A DNA stretch of 64,000 bases, taken from positions 330,180-394,179 of the forward strand of contig NZ_FNVB01000006.1 of the NCBI RefSeq assembly GCF_900108315.1, written 5' to 3'. Shown here piece after piece: positions 28,067 to 36,064 of this stretch. Each line of letters opens with the position of its first letter. The stretch's first letter is position 1. The notes under the pieces were generated by a model. It searched no databases. It saw only the letters and a program-made list of their open reading frames with translations, and was not told the origin of the DNA. Made by a program: the position numbers and the translations under genes. The stretch is from Saccharopolyspora kobensis. Its GTDB lineage: Bacteria; Actinomycetota; Actinomycetes; Mycobacteriales; Pseudonocardiaceae.

Positions 28067-29785
28067 TTACTCTTTCCCGCCCGCCGAGGCCGACGCGGGC
28101 TCCTCGTCGGTCTCCACCGGAGTGGTGACCAGCTGGAACTCGCCGTCATGTTCCTCGGTGCCGGTGATCACGGCCTGTTCGAGCACCTCGGCACCCTTGA
28201 CCTCGCGCAGCATCATCGGATCGCTGCGCAGGTCCTTGACCAGCGCAGCGCACATCAGCAGCACGACGACCACGAACGGCGAAGCCGCGATGATCGTGGT
28301 GTTGTTCAGCCCGCTGAGGGCGTCCTCACCGCCGGTCAGCAGCATCACGATGGCGACGCCGCCGATGACCAGGCCCCAGAACACGACGACGAACTTGTTC
28401 GGCTTGGCGCTGCCGCGCTGCGACATCGAACCGAGCACGACCGACGCGGAGTCGGCGCTGGTGACGAAGAAGTTGATGATCAGCAGCATCGCCAGCACGC
28501 TGGCCACCGCGCTCAGCGGCAGGTTCCGGAACACCTGGAACAGCTGGTCCTCGGCGCCGCCCGCGTCGGTCAGGTTGGCGCCGCTGCGCTCCTGGTGGAG
28601 CGCGGTGCCGCCCATGATGGCGAACCAGATCAGGCTGATCACGCTGGGCACCAGCAGCACGCCGCCGATGAACTGGCGGATGGTGCGACCGCGGCTGATC
28701 CGCGCGATGAACATGCCGACGAACGGCGCCCAGGAGATCCACCAGGCCCAGTAGAAGATCGTCCAGCTGGACAGCCAGCTCTGCATCTCCTCGCCGCCGA
28801 TGGCACCGGTGCGGGAGATCATCTCGCCGAAGTCGGCGAGGTAGGAGCCCACCGACAGCGGGATGACGTCGAGGATGAACACCGTCGGGCCGACGAAGAA
28901 GAGGAACACGGCCAGCAGCAGCGCCAGGATCATGTTGCTGTTGGACAGCAGCTGGATGCCCTTGGACACGCCCGAGACCGCCGAGATCACGAACGCGGCG
29001 ATGAGCACCGTGATGATCACGACCAGCAGCGTGTTGCCGACCGAGGCGACCCAGCCGACCTCGGTGAGACCGGCCGCGATCTGAGTCGCCCCGATGCCCA
29101 GCGACGCGGCGGTGCCGAACACGGTCGCGAACACCGCGAGCGCGTCGATGATCCGGCCGGGCACGCTCTCCGACGCGCCCTTGCCGAAGAACGGCACGAA
29201 CGCCGAGCTGAACAGCTGCTTGCGGCCGCGCCGGTAGCTGGCGTAGGCGATGGCCAGGCCGACCACCGAGTAGATCGCCCACGGGTGCAGGGTCCAGTGG
29301 AACAGCGAGGTCGCCATCGCGGTCCCGACCGCGGCGTCCGTGCCCGCCTCGGCGCTGCCGGGCGGCGGGCTGGTGAAGTGGGTGAGCGGTTCGGAAACGC
29401 CGTAGAACATCAGACCGATGCCCATCCCGGCGGCGAACATCATCGCGATCCACGAGGTGGTCCGGAACTCGGGCTTCTCGTCGTCCTCACCCAGCGGGAT
29501 GCGCCCGTACCGGCTGAACGCCAGCCACAGGGCGAAGACCACGAACGCGGTGCCGGCGAGCACGAACACCCACCCGCCGTCGCGCACCAGCACCTCGAGG
29601 GCGCCGCCGGCGAAGGCCTGCAGCGACTCGGAGCCGAGCACGCCCCAGGCGATGAACGCGACCGCCGCGACCGCGGAGATGCCGAACACCACCCAGTCCA
29701 TCCGGCCGGGCTGGTCGACGAGCTTGGTGCCCGCCTCCTCCTTCTCGACCGGCTTGTCCGATCGTTCCTCTACTACTGTCGACAC
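28067..29785 (-). CDS. BCCT-family betaine/carnitine/choline transporter (first copy)
   Basis: About 572 residues, twelve predicted helices. The conserved TM segments MMFAAGMGIGLMFYGVSEP and FYWAWWISWAPFVGMFIARI contain the aromatic betaine site. A cytoplasmic C-terminal tail of about 60 charged residues may sense osmotic stress, as in BetP. GTG 29785 (VSTVVEERS) is preferred because it aligns with the start of the second BCCT gene; the frame is open for 30 codons upstream. It is a close paralog of the neighbouring gene and heads the ABC operon. Confidence 0.9.
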   Translation of the reverse strand: MSTVVEERSDKPVEKEEAGTKLVDQPGRMDWVVFGISAVAAVAFIAWGVLGSESLQAFAGGALEVLVRDGGWVFVLAGTAFVVFALWLAFSRYGRIPLGEDDEKPEFRTTSWIAMMFAAGMGIGLMFYGVSEPLTHFTSPPPGSAEAGTDAAVGTAMATSLFHWTLHPWAIYSVVGLAIAYASYRRGRKQLFSSAFVPFFGKGASESVPGRIIDALAVFATVFGTAASLGIGATQIAAGLTEVGWVASVGNTLLVVIITVLIAAFVISAVSGVSKGIQLLSNSNMILALLLAVFLFFVGPTVFILDVIPLSVGSYLADFGEMISRTGAIGGEEMQSWLSSWTIFYWAWWISWAPFVGMFIARISRGRTIRQFIGGVLLVPSVISLIWFAIMGGTALHQERSGANLTDAGGAEDQLFQVFRNLPLSAVASVLAMLLIINFFVTSADSASVVLGSMSQRGSAKPNKFVVVFWGLVIGGVAIVMLLTGGEDALSGLNNTTIIAASPFVVVVLLMCAALVKDLRSDPMMLREVKGAEVLEQAVITGTEEHDGEFQLVTTPVETDEEPASASAGGKE

Positions 29786-29822
29786 AGATCCAGGCGCCGG
29801 GCGAACGGCGCCCCCTCCTTTC
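29786..29822 (-). promoter_or_regulatory. Hairpin between Shine-Dalgarno and start codon, BCCT gene 1
   Basis: Read on the minus strand: AAGGAGGGG, then stem GGCGCC, loop GTTCGCCC, stem GGCGCC, then TGGATCT and the GTG. Folding would bring the purine-rich ribosome site close to the start. The second BCCT gene has the same layout with a different stem. Confidence 0.5.
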
Positions 29823-29935
29823 GGGAGTCGGCCGCGCGCGGGTGGTTCCCGGGTGTCCGGAAACCGATCGCGCACGGCCCGTGCACTTGCTCACCCCGGG
29901 GCGAACGGGACAAATGCCGCAGGGGTGAAAACAGC

Positions 29936-29969
29936 TGCGCGCCCGGCCGCCGCAGCAGCCGGGCGCGCA
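29936..29969 (-). terminator. Terminator after BCCT gene 2
   Basis: Perfect 12-base arms TGCGCGCCCGGC and GCCGGGCGCGCA with a 10-base loop, 22 bases beyond the second BCCT stop codon. It suggests that the two BCCT genes are separate transcripts. Confidence 0.8.
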
Positions 29970-29991
29970 ACGCTTCGGCCGGAATGACTCG

Positions 29992-31731
29992 CTACTTCTT
30001 CTCCCCGGCCGGGGACTCAGCGGTCTCCGCGTCCTCGTCAACAGGCGTGGTGACCAGCTGGAACTCGCCTTCGTGCTCCTCGGTACCAGCGATCACGGCC
30101 TGCTCCAGCACCTCCGCACCCTTGGCGTCGCGCAGGGTCATCGGGTCGCTGCGCAGGTCCTTGAGCAGGGCCACGCACATCAGCACCATGACGATCGCGA
30201 ACGGCAGCGCACCGATGAAGGTCAGGTTCTGGATGCCGTCCAGCGCCTTCTCGGCGTCACCGCCCGCGGAGCCGATGACCAGCATGATCGCGGCGACCGC
30301 ACCGGTGGCGGCGCCCCAGAAGATGACCACCCAGCGGCTCGGTTCGATGGAACCGCGCTGCGACAGCGTGCCCATCACCACGGAGGCGGCGTCGGCACCG
30401 GAGACGAAGAAGATCGCCACCAGGATCATCACCAGCACCGAGGTGATCAGCGTCAGCGGCAGGTGGTCGAGGACCGCGAAGGTCTGCGCCTCGGCGCTGC
30501 CGTCGCCGTACACGCCGTTGCCCGCCTTCTGGCTGTCGATCGCGGCACCGCCGAAGATCGCGAACCAGACCAGGCTGACCACGCTGGGCACCAGCAGCAC
30601 GCCGCCGACGAACTGGCGGATGGTGCGACCGCGGCTGATGCGGGCGATGAACATGCCGACGAACGGCGTCCAGGAGATCCACCATGCCCAGTAGAAGACG
30701 GTCCAGCTGGACAGCCAGCTCTGCATCTCCTCGCCGCCGGTGGCGCCGGCCCGCGAGGCCATCTCGCCGAACTCGCTCATGTAGGAGCCGAGCGCGGTGG
30801 GCAGCAGGTCCAGGATGAACACCGTCGGGCCGACCACGAACACGAACAGCGCCAGCAGCGCGGCCAGCACCATGTTGATGTTCGACAGCCACTGGATGCC
30901 CTTGGCCACGCCGGACACCGCCGAGGCGATGAAGCACACCGTCAGCACGACGATGATCAGCACGAGGATCGTGGACGAGGCGCCCTCGATCCATCCCGCG
31001 GCCTTCATGCCCGCGCTGATCTGCAGGGTTCCGATGCCCAGCGAGGCGGCGGAGCCGAACAAGGTGGCGAACAGCGCAAGGATGTCGATCAGCTTGCCGA
31101 TCGGGCCCTCGGCGTTGCGCTTGCCGATCAGCGGGCGGAACACGCCGCTGATCAGCTGGCTGCGGCCGCGGCGGAAGCTGCTGTAGGCGATCGCCAGACC
31201 CGCCACCGCGTAGATCGCCCACGGGTGCAGCGTCCAGTGGAACAGCGAAGTCGCCATCGAGGTCTCGATGGCCGCCTCGCTCTCCCCCGGGACGGTGCCC
31301 GGCGGCGGCGAGACGTAGTGCCCGAGCGGCTCGCTAACGCCGAAGAACATCAGACCGATGCCCATACCGGCGCTGAACATCATCGCGATCCAGGACACCG
31401 TCCTGAATTCCGGCTTCTCGCCGTCCTGGCCGAGCGGGATCCGGCCGTACTTGCTGAAAGCCAGAAAAAGGGCAAAGATGACGAAACCGGTCGCTGCGAG
31501 CACGAAGCCCCAGCCCGTGTTCGTGATCAACCACGTCAGCGCGGCCGACGAGGCGACGCTGAGCGAGTCGGTGCCCACCGCACCCCAGACCACCACCGCG
31601 AACATGATCGCCGCGGCGACGCCGAACACGATCCAGTCGGTTCGCGGTTTGCCCAGGAATTCGGTGTTCGCAGACAGTTCAGTCGTATGGCTCCCCTTGG
31701 CGGAGTCACCACTTCGTTCTGTTGTCGACAC
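29992..31731 (-). CDS. BCCT-family betaine/carnitine/choline transporter (second copy)
   Basis: 579 residues, twelve helices; MMFSAGMGIGLMFFGVSEP and FYWAWWISWTPFVGMFIARI are nearly the same as in the first copy, and the C-terminal tail (GAEVLEQAVIAGTEEHEGEF) is almost identical. The N-terminal 35 residues differ. Sodium- or proton-coupled uptake of betaine-type osmolytes is expected. GTG 31731 has GAGGAGGGG upstream, separated by a hairpin. The tandem copies probably arose by duplication and could differ in substrate or osmotic set point. Confidence 0.92.
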   Translation of the reverse strand: MSTTERSGDSAKGSHTTELSANTEFLGKPRTDWIVFGVAAAIMFAVVVWGAVGTDSLSVASSAALTWLITNTGWGFVLAATGFVIFALFLAFSKYGRIPLGQDGEKPEFRTVSWIAMMFSAGMGIGLMFFGVSEPLGHYVSPPPGTVPGESEAAIETSMATSLFHWTLHPWAIYAVAGLAIAYSSFRRGRSQLISGVFRPLIGKRNAEGPIGKLIDILALFATLFGSAASLGIGTLQISAGMKAAGWIEGASSTILVLIIVVLTVCFIASAVSGVAKGIQWLSNINMVLAALLALFVFVVGPTVFILDLLPTALGSYMSEFGEMASRAGATGGEEMQSWLSSWTVFYWAWWISWTPFVGMFIARISRGRTIRQFVGGVLLVPSVVSLVWFAIFGGAAIDSQKAGNGVYGDGSAEAQTFAVLDHLPLTLITSVLVMILVAIFFVSGADAASVVMGTLSQRGSIEPSRWVVIFWGAATGAVAAIMLVIGSAGGDAEKALDGIQNLTFIGALPFAIVMVLMCVALLKDLRSDPMTLRDAKGAEVLEQAVIAGTEEHEGEFQLVTTPVDEDAETAESPAGEKK

Positions 31732-31770
31732 AGGTTCCGGCGTCGATTTGCGGCGACGCCCCCTCCTCTC
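31732..31770 (-). promoter_or_regulatory. Hairpin between Shine-Dalgarno and start codon, BCCT gene 2
   Basis: Minus strand: GAGGAGGGG, stem GGCGTCG, loop CCGCAAAT, stem CGACGCC, then GGAACCT and GTG. The stem differs from that of BCCT gene 1 on both sides, so pairing is retained while the sequence changed. Confidence 0.5.
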
Positions 31771-31910
31771 CGTCGTCAGTCACGACGATCCGATTCAGCA
31801 CCTCCGCATTGGGCGCAGCTGCACTCGGAACGCCTGCAACCCGTTAAACCGTGACCCAATCGGGTGAACAAGGCAAGCTCGCCCGCGGTCAGCGTGGCCG
31901 AACCGACACC

Positions 31911-31916
31911 TAGACT
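31911..31916 (+). promoter_or_regulatory. -10 box of the copper-related operon
   Basis: TAGACT lies eight bases before GTG 31925. There is no ribosome site, so the first gene is probably leaderless. No clear -35 box is visible. Confidence 0.45.
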
Positions 31917-31924
31917 TGGCTCTC

Positions 31925-32503
31925 GTGGCAGCCGGTCTCACACCTACGCAGGGCGCACTGCGCGTCCTGCGCGGCGCTGCCCTGGCCACCACATCGGCGT
32001 CACTGTCCGTAGCCGCTCACGCGGCGGCGGGCGGGTCATTACCCGATCTGGGATCGACCGTTGTGATCACCGTCCTCCTGGCCGGCGCCGGTGTGGCACT
32101 CGCTGATCGCAAGCGCGGGTCGTGGGGCATTCTAGGGGCACTTGGCGTCAGCCAGCTGTCACTTCACGTATTTCTCCAGCTCGTGGCGTCCCACCAGGAC
32201 GGACCGGGCGCCATCGGCATGCCGTTCTCACCCCTGGCCATGACCCTCGGTCACCTGGGGGCGGTCCTGGTGACCGGGCTGCTGATGGCGCGGGCGGAGC
32301 GTGCACTCTTCGTAGTCGCACGCCTGCTCCGTTCGATTCTGCCGCGCCGCCCACGGCCGCTACCCACAGTCACCGAGACGCCCACGGTGTGCGTCCCGGC
32401 GATCACGGTGCGTCCCCTGGCGCACCTGCTCTACCAACGCATCCACGCCCGTCGCGGGCCCCCGGAATCTCCTGCGCATGATCAGGTGGAATTCGCCGCC
32501 TGA
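31925..32503 (+). CDS. Small polytopic membrane protein upstream of copper genes
   Basis: 192 residues, with about four hydrophobic segments (near 15-35, 42-60, 70-90 and 100-120) and a basic, Pro-rich C-terminal tail. I do not recognise a named domain. It is the first gene before YcnI and CopC homologs on the same strand, and similar small membrane proteins sit in that position in other actinobacteria. A role in copper handling is inferred from context. GTG 31925 is chosen because a -10 box lies eight bases upstream. Confidence 0.7.
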   Translation: MAAGLTPTQGALRVLRGAALATTSASLSVAAHAAAGGSLPDLGSTVVITVLLAGAGVALADRKRGSWGILGALGVSQLSLHVFLQLVASHQDGPGAIGMPFSPLAMTLGHLGAVLVTGLLMARAERALFVVARLLRSILPRRPRPLPTVTETPTVCVPAITVRPLAHLLYQRIHARRGPPESPAHDQVEFAA

Positions 32504-32572
32504 TCGTTGTCGATCTGTCATTTTCCCGATCAACGGCTCGTTGATCGATATTCCAGGAGATTCCAAGTAAAC

Positions 32573-33298
32573 ATGTCGACAAAACGATTCGCGGTCCGAT
32601 CCGCGGCGCTGACGGCTGCCTGCGGGATCACCGCGCTGCTGGCTGCTGCCCCCGCATTCGCCCACGTCAGCGCGCAGCCGGGCGAGGCGGCCAAGGGCGG
32701 CCACGCCAAGATCGCCTTCCGGGTGCCGAACGAGCGGCCGAACGCCTCGACCGTGCAGGTCAAGGTCACCTTCCCCGAGGACCAGCCGCTGAGCTCGGTG
32801 CGCACCAAGCCGATGCCGGGCTGGACCGCGCAGGTCGAGCGGGTCCAGATCGCTCCGGTCCAGGTGGCCGGGTCCGAGGTCAGGGAAGCGGTGCGCAGCA
32901 TCACGTGGACCGCGCAGCCGGGCAACCGGATCGGGCCGAACGAGTTCAACGAGTTCGAGGCCACGCTCGGCGCGCTGCCGGACAACGTGGATTCCTTCGC
33001 CATGCCCACCACCCAGACCTACGACAACGGCGAGGTCGTGAACTGGGACCAGCCGACGCCGCCGAACGGCGAGGAGCCGGAGCACCCGGCACCGACGCTC
33101 AAGCTGGTCGAGGACGCCGAGGGCGGCCACTCGCACGGCGGCGAGGAGGAGCAGGCGGCGGCAGCCGGAGCCGGTGACGACACGGCCCGCTGGCTCGGCG
33201 GCGCCGGACTGCTCGTCGGCGCGCTGGGCGTCGGCATCGGGGCCGGTGCGCTGGCCCGCAGCCGCAGCGCCGCACCGACCGGGAAGGACGAGTCGTGA
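32573..33298 (+). CDS. YcnI-family (DUF1775) copper-binding protein
   Basis: 241 residues. The signal peptide ends at AFA, leaving His31 as the first mature residue (HVSAQPGEAAKGG); an N-terminal His with a nearby Glu and Trp binds Cu(II) in the YcnI family. The DUF1775 domain covers about 31-180. A His-containing acidic linker (GGHSHGGEEE) and a C-terminal helix (about 205-230) anchor it to the membrane. ATG 32573 has AGGAGA about ten bases upstream. It overlaps the CopC gene (GTGA). Confidence 0.9.
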   Translation: MSTKRFAVRSAALTAACGITALLAAAPAFAHVSAQPGEAAKGGHAKIAFRVPNERPNASTVQVKVTFPEDQPLSSVRTKPMPGWTAQVERVQIAPVQVAGSEVREAVRSITWTAQPGNRIGPNEFNEFEATLGALPDNVDSFAMPTTQTYDNGEVVNWDQPTPPNGEEPEHPAPTLKLVEDAEGGHSHGGEEEQAAAAGAGDDTARWLGGAGLLVGALGVGIGAGALARSRSAAPTGKDES

Positions 33299-33825
33299 AG
33301 CGATTGATGGCGGTGGCAGCGCTGGCTCTGGCCGCGCTGCTCGGCGGCGCGGGCACCGCGCTCGCGCACAACGTGCTGGTCAGCAGCGATCCGGCGGACG
33401 GCGCGAAGCTGTCGACCGGGCCGGGCGAGATCCGGTTGACCTTCGACCAGCCGGTCCGCGCCGGTGAGGGCTACAACACGGTGAACGTGGTCGGCCCCGA
33501 CGGGACGTACTGGACCGACGGCGAGGTCCGCGTCGAGGGCAACTCGGTGACCGCACCGGTCCGCGAGCTCGGCCCGGCGGGCACCTACACGGTCGGCTAC
33601 CGGATCCTGTCCAACGACGGCCACCCGGTGCCGGGCAAGGTCACCTTCGAGCTGACCCAGGCGGGCAACGGCACACCGGCCGAGCCGCCGCAGAACGCGG
33701 ACCAGCCAACCGAGCAGTCGGGCGAGTCCGGCGGCATGCCGATCTGGCCCTGGATCGTCGGAGTGGTGGTCCTGGTCGGCCTCGGCCTGGTCCTGGCACT
33801 CCGCCTCGGCAAGCCCAAGGCCTGA
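33295..33825 (+). CDS. CopC-domain copper resistance protein
   Basis: 176 residues. The signal peptide is removed before His25 (AHNVLVSSDPADGAKL), the Cu(II) ligand of CopC proteins; a second His lies in NDGHPVPGKVTFEL. A C-terminal helix (about 148-170) tethers it outside the membrane. No CopD follows. With YcnI it probably binds or delivers copper at the cell surface. GTG 33295 overlaps the YcnI stop codon, so the two are translationally coupled. Confidence 0.9.
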   Translation: MKRLMAVAALALAALLGGAGTALAHNVLVSSDPADGAKLSTGPGEIRLTFDQPVRAGEGYNTVNVVGPDGTYWTDGEVRVEGNSVTAPVRELGPAGTYTVGYRILSNDGHPVPGKVTFELTQAGNGTPAEPPQNADQPTEQSGESGGMPIWPWIVGVVVLVGLGLVLALRLGKPKA

Positions 33826-33844
33826 TCGCAGAGCAGTTGACGCG

Positions 33845-33880
33845 TGGAGGGGCACCTTTCGGCCGAAAGGTGCCCCTCCA
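33845..33880. terminator. 36-bp perfect palindrome between convergent genes
   Basis: TGGAGGGGCACCTTTCGG followed directly by its exact reverse complement. It lies between the CopC stop (33825) and the DUF397 stop (33887) and can act in both directions. Confidence 0.85.
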
Positions 33881-33886
33881 CCTCGT

Positions 33887-34078
33887 TCAGCCGTCGAACC
33901 TGCCGGCCTTGATCGCGGCGACGAACGCCGACCACTGGGGCGTCGTCGTCGTGAAGTGACCGGCAGCGCGGTTCTTGGTGTCGCGGACCGCGGCTCCGCC
34001 ATCGACGCGACCGACCTCGACGCAGCTCGTCTCCTGGTTGCTCCAGCTCGACTTCCGCCAGCCTGGCTGTTCGGTCAC
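33887..34078 (-). CDS. DUF397 protein
   Basis: 63 residues with the DUF397 pattern: WRKSSWSNQETSCVEVGRV, VRDTKNR, WSAFVAAIKAGRFD. DUF397 proteins accompany XRE regulators in actinobacteria and are thought to work with them in development or stress control. GTG 34078 has GAGGAG upstream. It is the last gene of the XRE-DUF397-DUF397 unit. Confidence 0.92.
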   Translation of the reverse strand: MTEQPGWRKSSWSNQETSCVEVGRVDGGAAVRDTKNRAAGHFTTTTPQWSAFVAAIKAGRFDG

Positions 34079-34092
34079 GGGTCGCTCCTCGC

Positions 34093-34290
34093 TCAGTCGG
34101 CTAACTTTCCGGACTTGATCGCAGCGACGAAATCCGCGAACGCGCTGGCCGTCACGTTCAAGGTTGGCGACGAGCCGCCGAGCTTCGAGTCACGCACGAG
34201 AGCGCGCCCCGGCACGTTGGACGCGACTTCCACGCAGGCGTTCGCCTGTCCCGAACGGCTCGACTTCTTCCACGCTGGTTCTGGGCGCAC
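34093..34290 (-). CDS. DUF397 protein
   Basis: 65 residues: WKKSSRSGQANACVEVAS, LVRDSKLGG, FADFVAAIKSGKL. A second DUF397 gene in tandem, with GTG 34290 and AAGGAG eight bases before it, four bases after the XRE gene stop codon, so it is co-translated with the regulator. Confidence 0.92.
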   Translation of the reverse strand: MRPEPAWKKSSRSGQANACVEVASNVPGRALVRDSKLGGSSPTLNVTASAFADFVAAIKSGKLAD

Positions 34291-34294
34291 CGCG

Positions 34295-35149
34295 CTACTC
34301 CTTCACACGTGAGGCGTGTTCCAGAGCGATGCTACGCAGCAGTTCAGCGGAGTCGGCTTCGTCGAGCGCCCGAGCTTGCAACGATGCGAAAAGACGCGCC
34401 AGCTCGGCTACATCCCGGATGTCGTCTATGACGTGACCGCCGAGCGGGGTGTCGCTGAAGGCGACATCGCAGTGGCCTGGATCCGAGAAGCGAAGCAACA
34501 AGATCGGGCCGTGGAGTCCCTCGTGCGAACCAGCTTCGAAGGGCAGCACTTGAAGCCGGATGTTCGGCCGCGCAGCGAACTCCGCAAGCCGTTCCAGCTG
34601 ATCGACCATCACCTTTCGCGAGCCGATGACCCGTCGCAATGCTTCCTCGGCGATCACCACGTGAAGCGCCAGAGCACCGTCCTCGCTCAACCGCTCTTGA
34701 CGCTTCAGCCGAACGTCCACCCACTGTTGGAGCTCGACATCTGTCAGCACCAGACGCCCTGCTTCGTGGATCGCACGCGCGTAGTTCTCGGTTTGGAGCA
34801 GGCCTGGGATCACGCCCAGCTCGAAGTGGAAGATCTCGCTGGCCTCTGCTTCGAAGCCGACGAACGGGGCCAGGTACTGCGGCAGCTTGTAGCTCTGCCA
34901 CCACCCGCGCTGCCCGCTTTCCCTTCGCAGCTGGTGGAGTTGTTCGACCACGTCGTCGGGCGTCTTGTAGAGCGCGAGAAGGGCTTCGAGGTCTTTCGCC
35001 GACACCCTGGAATGCCCGCGCTCCCAGTGCCCGACCGTGGCACGCGATCGTTCCAGGTGAGCCGCTGCTTCGTCCAAGGACAAGCCCGCCTCGGTCCGAA
35101 GCTGTCGGAGCTGACGGCCCAGATGGATTTGCCGAGCGGTTCCTGCCAT
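34295..35149 (-). CDS. XRE-family regulator with DUF5753-type C-terminal domain
   Basis: 284 residues. The N-terminal helix-turn-helix is LRTEAGLSLDEAAAHLERSRATVGHWERG. The C-terminal domain (WWQSYKLPQYLAPFVGFEAEA, GLLQTENYARAI, GPILLLRFSDPG) is the DUF5753 type typical of actinobacterial XRE/DUF397 pairs. ATG 35149 begins the helix-turn-helix region with the shortest N-terminus; the frame is open 13 codons upstream. It is the first gene of the unit and divergent from the small zinc-ribbon gene. Confidence 0.92.
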   Translation of the reverse strand: MAGTARQIHLGRQLRQLRTEAGLSLDEAAAHLERSRATVGHWERGHSRVSAKDLEALLALYKTPDDVVEQLHQLRRESGQRGWWQSYKLPQYLAPFVGFEAEASEIFHFELGVIPGLLQTENYARAIHEAGRLVLTDVELQQWVDVRLKRQERLSEDGALALHVVIAEEALRRVIGSRKVMVDQLERLAEFAARPNIRLQVLPFEAGSHEGLHGPILLLRFSDPGHCDVAFSDTPLGGHVIDDIRDVAELARLFASLQARALDEADSAELLRSIALEHASRVKE

Positions 35150-35277
35150 GCGCCCAGCTTTACACGCGACGTCGACGGTCAAGATCACCCGCTTGGGTAA
35201 CTCGACGAAGTTACCCGGTAACCATTACCGTCTAACGCAGAGTCGCCGAGCGACAACAGGCCGTAGCAACGATCGGG

Positions 35278-35508
35278 GTGGACATGACGCAACCACAGCC
35301 TCGCTACTTCTGGCTTCCCGTCGTGGACGAGTCGGGCCGAAACGGGATGGTCCGGCATGCCTTCCCGGGAAGACGCCTGGATTCAGGCCTGAGCGGTGAG
35401 TCCTTCTGCGGTGATCAGTTCGGCCTCGCGGAGCCGTCCGAAGTGGACTGGATACAGGCCCCGTCGTGCCGAAACTGCAACTCCGCACTCAAGGCGGCGA
35501 AGGGATGA
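35278..35508 (+). CDS. Small Cys-containing (zinc-ribbon-like) protein
   Basis: 76 residues; two Cys pairs can be drawn (FCGDQF and SCRNC), as in small zinc-ribbon proteins found beside XRE regulators in actinobacteria. GTG 35278 or ATG 35284 may be the start. It overlaps the next gene (ATGA), so the two are coupled. The function is unknown. Confidence 0.65.
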   Translation: MDMTQPQPRYFWLPVVDESGRNGMVRHAFPGRRLDSGLSGESFCGDQFGLAEPSEVDWIQAPSCRNCNSALKAAKG

Positions 35509-35807
35509 TCATGCCGAACCTCGCGATGTTCTGGGTGATCACGGCCGTCGCCGCTGTTCTGGTCGCTTTCTTCGTCGTCCACCGGGTCTTCTCGTACCGG
35601 CCGCAGCACGCCGGGGGCGGGGATGGCGCGCTGACCGTTCGGTACCTGATCGAGCGTGTCGAGGCCGAGACCAGTGGTGGTCGGCATCGTCTGCGCGAGC
35701 CCGACTCCGGTGGGCGCGGCTCCCCCGACGTAGTCGTGCCGACTTCTGGGTTCTCGCGGAATACCGAAGTGTTCCAGCGGGTACTCGCTGGGCTGCAACG
35801 GCTTTAG
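35505..35807 (+). CDS. Small membrane-anchored hypothetical protein
   Basis: 100 residues, an N-terminal membrane helix (about 5-27) and a polar C-terminal domain with no recognised family. ATG 35505 overlaps the upstream stop codon, and AGGG lies just before it; ATG 35511 is an alternative. It is paired with the Cys-rich small protein. Confidence 0.6.
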   Translation: MIMPNLAMFWVITAVAAVLVAFFVVHRVFSYRPQHAGGGDGALTVRYLIERVEAETSGGRHRLREPDSGGRGSPDVVVPTSGFSRNTEVFQRVLAGLQRL

Positions 35808-36001
35808 ACCCGGTCCCGGCTGTTCTGCCCCCGACCAGGCAGCCGGGACCGCCCTGCTCGCAAGGCAATCCGCGCTTTCGCGACGCGGATCCATGGCGCG
35901 GGCGGGAGTTCCCCTCCCCGCTCCTGCTCGCAGCGGTGCCCCGCGGTCCTCCCCCGGCCGCGGGGCGCTGCGCTTCCCGGCTCGTTTCGGCTGGTCAAGT
36001 A

Positions 36002-36045
36002 CCGTGAGTGGTTTGGGGTGTTATAGCGCCCCAAAGCACTCACGG
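36002..36045. terminator. Palindromic 3'-end element, family B
   Basis: Arms CCGTGAGTGGTTTGGGG and CCCCAAAGCACTCACGG with one mismatch; loop TGTTATAGCG resembles the loops of the other copies. It is 20 bases beyond the stop codon of the HAD-isocyanide-synthase-like gene, in a convergent gap. Confidence 0.85.
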
Positions 36046-36064
36046 GAGCTTGGACGGCTGAATC

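Noticed and set aside
27356..30694. 1112-codon plus-strand open frame across the osmoprotectant genes
   Set aside because: It spans several clear minus-strand genes and encodes Asp/His/Arg-rich shadow sequence without motifs.
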